Shown one piece after another: positions 37,201-49,200 of a stretch of 60,000 nucleotides of DNA (positions within the stretch are counted from its first letter, which is position 1; the number at the start of each line of letters is the position of its first letter). The stretch is from the NCBI GenBank assembly GCA_903813345.2, contig CAIIXF020000007.1:33760538-33820537 (forward strand). The letters run 5' to 3'. The notes under the pieces were generated by a model, which was not told the origin of the DNA, did no database searches, and saw only the letters and a list, made by a program, of their open reading frames with translations. Position numbers and translations under genes: made by a program. The stretch is from Owenia fusiformis. Its lineage: Eukaryota; Annelida; Polychaeta; Sabellida; Oweniidae.

Positions 37201-40200
37201 TTTGTGTTTAATTTATGTTACCATTCAAAAGATGACCATTAAATTGACGATGTGTAAGAAGTACCAATCAAATTTTAATTACAGATCAGTTGCCATGTTG
37301 TTTTAAATACTTTTTTAATACAGGCAGATGACATAAGCTGAGTCATATGCCACTCCTCAAAATATCTTTATGTTATCCATGAATAGTGTCTAATCCCAAC
37401 CAGCTTATTTAGTCCTTACTTGACTTCATGTTCCACTACCTTCTCTCTCACAGGCTGGTATCGAAAAATTTGTCCGCTGTGACGGAGCGTGATATTTTGC
37501 ATAGAAACACTAGGAAATCCGCACAATTTATTTTTTTACTGATATGATTTGCTATATCAAAGAAAATTACTGACTCCATGCAATGAATATATCATTTGTG
37601 AGTAACTTTAACTTCTGTTTGAAGTCTGGCAATGCTAAGAGTAAAAGCTATTGAAAACGGCGTCGAGTATCATACTCTAAAATGTACCATTTCTTTTATT
37701 TCTTTTTAATGGTACAATATAGCGACACGATAATATTTACATGTGTTTCCAGCATAACTCTGAAGGTATTAATGAGATCTTAATGTATTGGGTATTTTTA
37801 ATTTTTTAATTTTTTCTGTTCTGTATATACTGGTATCACTAATTCTCGAAATCGTTGTTCCCTCTTCAAAAGAGAAGACGCGAAAATCTTTCCTTATAAG
37901 GGCAAAATATTTCCCATGATGCAGTTCGCGGAGGAACAAATTTATACTTCCTTATTTTCCCTCATAGGTTTAACATGGGGATTTTCACACCTATTTTTCA
38001 AACGATGTATTCGTTCATATTCCCGTACGAGAGTACAGAAAAAATTATTAAAAACGATTGATCTCTCATTAATCTTAATATAACAGCTATTTTTTCATTG
38101 TATTAATTCATAGCATGGTGAAAACGATGATTGAAAAGTGAGAAAATATTCCGGAAGGGAAGGTCACGTGATCAGTAGACTAGCCGCCATATTGGAAAAA
38201 AACAATTCCATTCGACTTTCAATACTTGCATGCCAATCTTACCGCACTACAAACTGCGACATCGAACTGAATAAAAGTATTCATCTTCAAATTACATTAT
38301 AGAGTTACGTTGAAAACCCAAAAACAACTGAGCAGTAGACCAAAGAAAATGCGTCGCTATTATCTAGGTCAATCTGTTCAGTGGTCCGAAAGCAAATCTA
38401 TAGTACTCGTTTCCGAATTTTGTTGTTCATTGTACAATCTTTTATTGATTAAACTCGGTACACTGACTATTAAAGCAATGACAAAGAAGAATACTTATGA
38501 TGGTGTCATTGTTTTATTTAGCGTGCGGGTGTAAAAACAAAATTGAGTAATTAGTTTGATTTAGAACTTTCGTGTCACGCAAATAGCTACGCGAAATGCA
38601 TAGTGGGAAAATGTTGACCAATCAAATTTTGTCCTTTTTGAGTGCTTTTTCAGTGCATATTTGCGAACGTTCTGATTCAAAGAGCGAACCGCGAAAAGGA
38701 GAATTGGTATGTCAGACCGGCCAGCCGGCGCCCGGCTGATTGAGTATTGTGTTCAAAATTGTATTCAGTTTTGAACACAATACTCAATCGGCCGGTGCTG
38801 AAAATCGGAGCATATGTGACCACGGCATTAGTATTATAAGTTGTTAATTGGTATGTTTCACCTGAGCTGGTGATTATGTAATGATTAGGTTGACATTTCC
38901 AATCAGTCTCACAGACAACACAAGTCCCAAGTCTGTATATTTACTCTCATTTCTTCACTTTTAAGAGTTATTCACCACATTCTGCATACATTGAGACTGG
39001 TAGATGGTCAAACATAGCATTGCAAGACCGAACTTGTAAATTATGTGATGGTAACACTATTGAAGATGAATTGCACTTTGCCATTCAATGTAAACATTAC
39101 TCCAGCATCAGATCACACTTTTATGAAACTGTAACAAATATTTTGACGCCACATATAAAAACAAATACTGACAATGATTTACTTCTATTTATTAGTCTCA
39201 TGCATTCAAAATCAATTCAAAGGCAATGGGCTGCTCTCTTGCATAACATGTTTGTAAAGAGACAATTTGACCTTGAAAGGCTGACTGAAACACAATTATT
39301 TGTAATGTCCTAATGTATGTTTATACTCGTACTATAATTTAACTCTAGTCAATTAAAAGTGCTGAATTTCACCATATTGAATGGCCTATCATTATTTATT
39401 CCGATTCAAACATATAAAAAATGAAAACATTGTTCAGAGAATTGGGGATTGGAGCTACATCATGAGATACACCAAACTCGAGCTCGCTGTTATTTTCGCC
39501 ATTCCCAGGTGTGACGTCACAATGCAAATAAATGCATATAAAAAATGAAAACATTGTTCAGAGAATTGGGGATTGGAGCTACATCATGAGATACACCAAA
39601 CTCGAGCTCGCTGTTATTTTCGCCATTCCCAGGTGTGACGTCACAATGCAAATACAATACGTAGATTCCCGGATGATTGGATAGAGCACGGTCGTGCATC
39701 TATGGAGAATTAGAGAACGTTCTATATTGGCTATGCTGCATTTTGATTGGTTGAGAAATTCAATTAGAGCACGGTCATGTTTGAATTAAGGCAATATGTT
39801 ACATGTCAACTCCCTCTATTTATAATGTATATGAATTTATAATTATCAAAATGTGCAATACTTGGGATAAATTGTTTTATTATACATTACTGATACACAT
39901 TGTCTACAGTCTGACAATGTATGCTCAATGTTCATGCAAAAATAATTCTATTTGGAAGTTAGTGACCAGTGTCTCATAAGCCGACATTGGCTGGTGGTAT
40001 TTTAACTATGTCCTAATATATGTATTAATTGTTTCAGTGACACTTAAATAAAATATTTTAAACTTTAAAACATATTCCCAGGAGATATCCTTATATAGAA
40101 TTTTATTGGTTTTAAGTATAGTTTATCAGTTAAAAATAGGGAAGCATTTCATTTTGATTGGTCTATAACCAAAATTTGCCAGTTTGTGCAACATGTTAAA

Positions 40201-43200
40201 CATTTTGACAGAATTGATAAAAGTCTGTACTTTTTGTGTAATAACTCCAAAATGACCAAATGTTTCCTTATTCAGCACAAGTGTAACTGTGTTAGGTAAT
40301 TGATACATATCCGAGAAAAATGGTCTGCAGAAACATGATATTCTGAACAAAACAGGACCAAAAACGACCCCTGAAGATGCCTGCATTATTTTAGATTTTG
40401 GTGTGTTTCAATGGCCTGAAAAATGGATTGGGTAGGGGAGTGGCATTCCTATTGAGCTTATTCCAGTTGCCATTTTAATCAAATGAATGATGACATATTT
40501 GTTATCATCTGAAAGCTTGTGACGTGTGCTTCAATTTGGTACCCATATTATGACATCAGAGGATATATTATGACATCACAATGGTACCAAAATAAAGAAG
40601 CAATAAAATGCGGCAAAATAATGGTGAGACTCCAACATTCTTTTGACAATTCACTACTTGCCACAATCAATGAATGCAAATCTCATTGAGGCATACTTCC
40701 AATGTATGATCTGATGATTGGCAAAAAATAACTAGGATGTTAGTTATTGTCAATAAGATTGGATACACAATATTGTATCTGACATCTATAACTTTGATTT
40801 TTATTAATTACGTCAAAATGTTGTATTTGTCGCGCAAAATGGAAAATTTTGATTATAGACCAATCAAAATCAAATGTTTCCCTATATTTAAAAAATTAAT
40901 TATAATCAAAACCAATACAATTCTATGTTAGGATTTCTCCAAGGAATGTGCATACAAAATGTGGTGACTTAACTCTTAAAAGTGAAGAAATGAGAGTAAA
41001 TATACAGACTTGGGACTTGTGTTGTCTCAGTTACTATGTTTTATTTCGCATTATGACATATCTAGCACTTTTGCCATTCTATCAGAGCATACACAAACAC
41101 AAGGGACCCGGTAGTAATGTGATTCTTCCACTCACTCAACTTTATGCTACCACTACCATTTGCACTTGCCATGCAGAGTGTAGGTGTTACCTTTATATGA
41201 ACAAGTTGATTTACATTGCAGGTACTATGGATTGTTTCTATGGTTACCAGAGCTGTTTAAGAGATTAGAGCTTGGTGAGGGATCTGTTTGCTACACTCCA
41301 AGTGCTAACACAACCTCGCATAATTCAAACTCTACATGTACAGATGCAGGTAGGAATCATTAATACCATTTAATTTGAAAATACTGCCACATGTGGGGCA
41401 AAGCAAATATTTTAACTTCTATATACAGTATTATCCTAGTTGAGTATTATCCCAGTTGAGTTTTAGGGAGATAAGTTGGTAAGATCCCACAATCCCTAAG
41501 GTAGATATATATATCTCCCTCTGGATAAACTCCATATCCAAAACCTGCTTGACTTATCCAATATTTAAATCTTACTTGCAATGTTTTGATGAATCATGTC
41601 CGTCTTCTTCAGGTACTTATCATGCTACTGGGTTGTTATTCATGGGGGTTTGGGATTAAGGATGTTGTCCCAAAGTGGGCTGAGTTTGCTTATAGAGTCC
41701 ACTTCTTTCTTAGGTTCACTAATTCTAACTGATGCTTTCCTTGAAGTTTCACCTACATGTTCTTTCTTGCAACCACAAGGAACACTTTAAAACATTACAC
41801 ACACACTGTCTTTCTCCTCACTAGGTCTCTTTTGACCTATCTGTTCACTATCTAGTTTCTGGATCTCTGAAGTGGATTCTCCACAATTACCTAACACCTA
41901 AACAATATGGTCATATTTATGTTTTCTTTTCTGATTCTCGTGTGACTAATCATTCCCTCCTCTTCAGTTATGTACAAACTACTGCATTCTTGTGTATCAG
42001 TGGGTGATGTAATCAAATACTTAGGGCAGTCATCTGTGTGAGATTTCTCTCTAAAGACTGTCCCATTGAGCTTGCTGTCTTCAGTTCTAGTTAACCTTGT
42101 ATCCAAGAAGACTTTTCTTCCATCCTGCTCCTGTTCTATGAACTTTATGAACCCAGTCCTGTCAATGCTATTCAAGTGCTGTGTGAGAAGGTATACCTTG
42201 TCTTTCTTAACCACTTCCAATATATCATCTACATATCTAAGCCACACAGTGGGTTTCCTTTTAGGAGATCCTGTATCCATGGCTAATTCCTTTATCCATT
42301 CCATTTAGAGATTGATGAGATTAATGATACATTTCAGTATATCAGGTGCATCCCATAACTTAATCATATAAATAACACATATCCAGTTTGGATCATATTC
42401 ACTCGATAGTCGCCCCAGGCAGACATATTTATTTAGAGTGAAAAGTAAAATTGAAGTGCGTCGCCACATTGTCAAACGAAAAATGAACAGATTTTAAGAT
42501 ATATTAATATATGAATGAACTGTATTTTGACTCTTTACGTACACCAGCACTTGGGTTTATGAATATATAACATAATTAGATCATTAGAAAACGTGTAAGA
42601 TTTGTTTTGAATTCACAAAAATGTATGTAACTTCCTTCAAAATTGAGCTAGAAGCTTCCTCTATCATCATATTCATATTTTCATTGGTTATGGGGGGGGA
42701 GTGCGATCAAACCCCTCCTGGCTGCGCCTATGACCGTATCCGGTACTTCAAATAAAAAGCATTTTAAGGCTCTTTTCTTCCTCTATCATCATGGTCATAT
42801 TTACATTGGTAATGGGGGGGGGGGCGTGCGATCACACCATCGAACCCCCTCCTGGCTACGCCTATGATCGTACCCGGTACCCAAAAAAATGAAAAAAATA
42901 CGAATATATTACATAATTAGATCATTAGAAAACGTGTAATGGGGGGGGGATGCGATCGCACCATCGAACCCCCTTCTGGCTTCGCGTATGACATTGTAAG
43001 ACAATTTAAAAAACATGACAAATCAATCTTACTCTATTTTCAATAGTTTGTATATTGGTACGTGAATTGTTTTGATTATGATTTAAATCTGTAAATAGCT
43101 ATCATTACTTTAGCAGAGAGGTGATGCAACGTGTAAGATTTTGATTATTTATCATAATTTAAGTTATCCCAATTTTCAACGAAACGTCCACTAAAGTGTA

Positions 43201-46200
43201 AATTGTTACGTCTTACAATGTCATACATGTAGGCGTAGCCAGGAGGGGGTGCGATCACAAAATGCGCCCAGTTTGCATCCAGACAATGAAATGTATCTAC
43301 TTGTCCGCCCTAAATGAACAATTTCTATGAGAAAATGATTGATAATTCTCTTATTTTGGTGAGCAATGATAGAGTTAGTTCAGAAAACAATGTCAAGCTG
43401 AAACTAATAGTTCAATACCTTCACAATCATTCTAAATGAATATATAAGCTCAGCTTACCAAATTGATGCTACCAAATATTTTAAATGTAATTTTCCACTA
43501 TCGAGTCTGAAAACACAAGCCACTTGCCAATTGGTGAGTAATGGAAAAATCCTAAGACAGACACTGATATCAAGACTACATGTAATTGCATGATGAAATC
43601 ACAAAACTCCGAAATGTATTCACATTGACAGTTAAAATATTGTAATCTGTAGATTTCTCAAGAACCGTTTTGATTCTCTATCTAAAAATGTGAGGCTATC
43701 CTGCCCTATTTACTCCCATACAGTAACCATCACAGAACATTGTGCCTTCCCAATCATGCTGTAGATACACTATACTCCTTAATTTGGCTAATATATTCTC
43801 TGCCTTATCCACCAAATTAAAACAGGACCCAAATTAAGTGTATCTGCAATACTAGCCCATAAAGTGCTGAATACAATTATCAAACTTCATTCCTATATAG
43901 GGAATCCTTTTAGTCAGCAAACAGGACACTGGTACTACTTCTGTAGGTTCTAGGGAATACTATACCCAGAAGTGATGTATAACTTTTTTAATTGCAAAAG
44001 TACCAATGCACTGTATGGATCCCTGGTTTTTCACTGGATCTTGCAACTTATATGAATGTACTTAATACTAAACTAGAGTACAGTGTATATCTGAAACCCA
44101 TGATTTGCCCAGAAGCTCATACAGCACTGTTTCCTTTGGTCACCCAATATTTCTCTGAGGGGAATTGGTTTCACCTGTCTTAACATCAAAATATAAAACT
44201 ATAATTATCAAAATTACCAGCCACTTCCTCCTTTAGCTAGTATCAGACAAGTATTTACATCAGTTCATGTTTTTATTTTTTCAATTTCAGGACTTGACAC
44301 AAATATATATTCAGAGAGTATGCTGACTGCCTTGGCAAACCTACCTGGTAACATACTCACTATTTTCCTCATGGACAAAATAGGCAGGAAAATATTATTG
44401 AGTAAGTCCATTTTAAAGATCTTAGGTAACAAAAATTTTCTAATTCACCCTTTTACAAGTACATTCTTATTATACACTATATTTCATTTCCTAAAATTGT
44501 CAGTAAACTGGTGTGAGTGGCAACTTGAGTGTTTGCTAAATAGCTTTGAAATGTTGTTAATTCACCATTTAATGCGATTTTAGGAGCTTTGCATTCAAAA
44601 CAATTAAAGTATACTATCAGTTATCACACGTTTCAGCATGTGATACAGGAAATATTCCACGAAAGGTAATACTGTATCATCCACGAAAGCGAAGCTTGAG
44701 TGGTGATACATTGTTACCCGAGTGGAATATTTCCTGTATCACATAAGCTGAAACGTGTGATGACGATTTTATCACATGTCTAGGAATTTTGAAGCATTTT
44801 GATTTGGTCAGTTATGATTGTGTTCAGTACTTCTGGTAACTATTATAATTTTTGATTTCGCTTTGAAACAATATGACGTCATACCGTTGTATTCGTACTT
44901 GTTTGTGAAATAGTATGACGTCATATTGTTTTCCTTAGCTAGAAGTGATATAATCAGTGACGTCACATCGTTGCTATTGATCATCACTGGTTGCCTCTAG
45001 TAACGTGTGAGGCGGCCGTGTGAGACGGGAAAACTCACACGGTAACCAACCAATCAGATTACTGGAATTTTACAGAGCATGTGATAAAAACATTTTCCTC
45101 TATTTGATAACTGGCATATTTATTCCACCAAACGAGGTTCAATGGGGATATAGAAAAGCTGTTCATCAGTCAATCCACCCATCCGCCCATTCGTCTGTCC
45201 GAACGCTTTAACTCAAATACCGGTGGATGGATTTAATTCAAATTTTATAGGCTTATGCCTCATGGGTGTAGGACCTCTTCTCAAGAAGGAATTTTCAATA
45301 TTGGGGCTCATTTCAAAATGGCCACCATTTTTCGTAAAAAATGTAATCTTTAATAACTCAAATACATGTTGACAGATTTGGTTCAAATTTAATATGCTGA
45401 TGCCTTGGGACAATACAAAGGAGCTTATGCTCAAGAAGAAATTTTCAAGGTGGCCAATGAATTTCAAAATGACCGCCTTTTTTCGTTAAATACATAATCT
45501 TTAATAACTCAATAGAAGTGAAGGGATTTTCTTCAATTTTATATGCTGATGCCTACAGACATGGGAGAAAGAAAGAATTTTTAAGATGGTGGCTAAATTT
45601 CAAAATGGCCACTATTTTTATAAAAAAACATAATCTTTAATAACTGAAATACCAGTGAATAGATTTGGTTCAAATTTTATATGCTTTATATGCTCTTTGA
45701 ATACAAAGAAGTATAAATAAAACCAAGCAGCTCTCTTCATGAAAGAAATTTCAAGATGGTGACTGAATTTCAAAATGGCCACCATTTTTCCGCTAAAAAT
45801 TAATCTTTGATATAACTGAAATACCAATGAATGGATTTGAGGCAAAGGAGTGGTATCGATATGGTAAACTTTTTGAACATGGGTTTCTCTTAAACCAGTC
45901 ATCAAAACATTCTGAAACATTTTACACATCGTCAATTTAATGGTCATCTTTTGAATGGTAACAATATAATTTGAAATATATCCTTTTCTCTATATTGTTT
46001 TAGAAAACATATCAGACACTTCTTTTTGTTCTTGGTATCATATGTTCGGAATGAAATGAAACATCTATCCGAACCTCATTGGAACAAAATGACATAAACA
46101 AAATGTGTTTAGGTCTCTCAATATTGTAATTGTACAAAGGAAAGTTTGGTTGATTCTAAAAAAGTATCTTGTTAATGGAATAAAATGTTTATCTTAATTT

Positions 46201-49200
46201 TTATCTTTTTGAGGGGTTTTGTTTTAGGTTTTTGAATAAAATCAACCAAAATTTCCTTTGTATAACTGTAATATTGAGAGGTCTAAGAAAATGTTGTATA
46301 TGCAATTTTTTTTCAACAAGGTTCAGGAAGACATTTTATTTCATTCTCAAGAATTGAATTTTTCAAGATGGCCACTAAATTTCAAAATAGTCACCATTTT
46401 ACATATAATAACATAGTCTGTGATAACTCAAATATCAGTGGAAGGATATGGTTCAAATTTTATATGTTAATGCCTAGGGACAAACAAGCTCTGCTGTTAG
46501 AAGGAATTTTCAAGGTGGGGATTCAATTTCAAAATGGCTGCCATTCTTTGTTAAAAAATGTAATCTTTCATAAATCAAATAAAAGTGGGTGGATTTGGTT
46601 CAAATTTGATATGCTGATGCTAGGGACAAAGGAACTCTGCTCGAGGGAAATTTTCATAGCTGATGCTTAGATATAAAAGAGATCTGCTCAAGAGAATATT
46701 TTCAAGATGGTCATTATTTATCAAAATGGCCATTTGTCATTAAAATTGTATTCTTTGATAACTCAAATACCAGGTTTCTCAAGAAGAAATTTTCAAGAAG
46801 GAAGCTGGATTTCGAAATGGCCCCCATTTTTCAAAAAACATAATCATTGATAACTCAAATACCAGTGGATGGATTGAGTTGGTTCAACTTATTATCAAAA
46901 TGTTTTGTTCGGTGGGATTTGCTACTCCGTGCAGTTGCTGTTTTTCCAGTTTATATTTGAACAACTTTGATATGCACTGTTATTAACCTTAATTCAGATT
47001 TTCAGACTTTTCATGTTTCCTGAAAAAAGTTGTGATAAAATCCCCATTGAAATCTTTAAAACTTCTTTTACTCTTAAAGTGTCCGCCTTTTCTGGTTACA
47101 TATAGCACAGAGTTTACACTTGCGGATTAGATTAGTTATAGTGTTAAAGCTCTCTTAATATTGTTTTTATTTACTCAAGTGATGTGATAATACTTTTCCA
47201 GTAAATATTTTTTATTATAATTGTTTAGGCCCTTAGCCAAGGGGATGGGGGTGGTCAGGGTAACAACTGGGCAAAAATACTTTCAAAGTCATGTAAGGTT
47301 TACCATTTTGTGTACTTTTCAATGATTTTAGGGGTCATTATCAACTTTGAACTCGCTCGGAATAATTTAAAATGCCCCCCTCCCCCATTGGCAAAAGCTG
47401 GCTGTGTAGGATTTGTAGGATTAGTACATTATTATCCCATGATGCACTAGTGTACAAACAACTGGCTCTTTGAATACAAAAAAAAGTAGGAATAAAACAA
47501 GCAGCTCAACATGTACAGTGTGATCGTGGAAATCGTATAACTTAAATTCGTATATATGACAATGGTTGAGGGTATTCACTTTTATAGTTTGTCAGTGCCT
47601 GGAGGCATGCACATTTAATATTTTTTCGGACTTAATAAAGATCGTAATTTTAATATTATATCACAATCAGTATGTCAGCAAGATCACATAGTTAACTGCC
47701 AATAGCATTTCACATTAATCCAAACAGAATTATACTTGAGAAATTAAGTGACTTTCTGCCAGTTGTTTCTATATTATGAATAGTATCCTGGCCCTACAAA
47801 CACATGCTGCCATCTAGTTATCTATATCTATATAGCATATGATCTAATGATATCCAATTGATATGACACTGATTCCAATTGATATGACACTGATTCCAAT
47901 TGATATGACACTGATTCCAATGGATGTGACACTGATTCCAATTGATATGACACTGATTCCAATTGATATGACACTGATTCCAATTGATATGACACTGATT
48001 CCAATGGATGTGACACTGATTCCAATTGATATGACACTGATTCCAATTGATATGACACTGATTCCAATGGATGTGACACTGATTCCAATTGATATGACAC
48101 TGATTCCAATTGATATGACACTGATTCCAATGGATGTGCCACTGATTTCAATAGATGTGACACTGATTTCAATTAATTTGACACTGATTCCAATGGATTT
48201 GACACTGATTCCAGTGGATGTGACACTGATTCCAATGGAATTGACATTCTGGATTCAGTGGAAATGACACCTTAACTACAATTAATTTGACACCACTACT
48301 CCACTTGGTATATAAAGCACAATGTTAAAACAATATACAAAAATCAGTACATTCTAAAGTCCAAAGGCCCATCATTGCTTATGTATCCCCTCCTCACACC
48401 TCTCCCATATGCTGTATACTCATGTTCTTTTATATTCCATTTATTTCAGCATCTAGTATGATCATCTCAGGTGTTAGCGTCTTCTTCATCTACCTCGTCC
48501 ACAACAAAGTTGAAAGTCTTGTGATGTCATGTGTCTTTAGTGGTTTCTCAACTATAGGCTTTAATGCCATCAATGTAGTTCAGGTGGAGCTCTATCCAAC
48601 ACAGTTAAGGTGAGACAGCCATTTTGATACAAACATTTTACTCAAATAAGATTTGTGTAATCAGTGATGGTTTTAAAAGATATGTTTACCTGTGCAATTA
48701 TTCTGTTTTAAAACCAACATTTACAGGGTTTGTAATTATAAAATTAACTTCATTCAATGTAAAAGCATATACCTACTATAGTTTGAGAGAAACAAGTATT
48801 TAAAACTTGAAAGTAATAGATAAATATGATTTGATGTCATGAAAGATAATGTTTCGTGGTTCATAAGTGAAAGAAAAAAAGAAAAAAGAAAAACATGACA
48901 TCGCTGGGTTTTAAACTCACTCTCTCAAAATGTCCTATCAATACCCATTCAGCCAGCGCTCTAGTCAAATGCCCTACAAAAAAGCTTATGTTTTGTTTTG
49001 TATTTTTGTTTACCACCAATGAAGGTGAGCAATACCTCATGGGCATATCCCTTATATATACGGTCGTAATTTACGTAATTAACATGGAAGATAGACCCAG
49101 AAACCCCTCCTTGAAGGAGCCCTGTGTTCTTTTATGTGCACTTATACATAGACATACAAGTACACACCACAGCCTTTTGTATGAGTTGCGGACCACTCAG

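Noticed and set aside
47828-48267. Long open frames on both strands with heptad repeats
   Set aside because: They arise from a 21-bp minisatellite whose period is divisible by three; no splice context and no biological composition.
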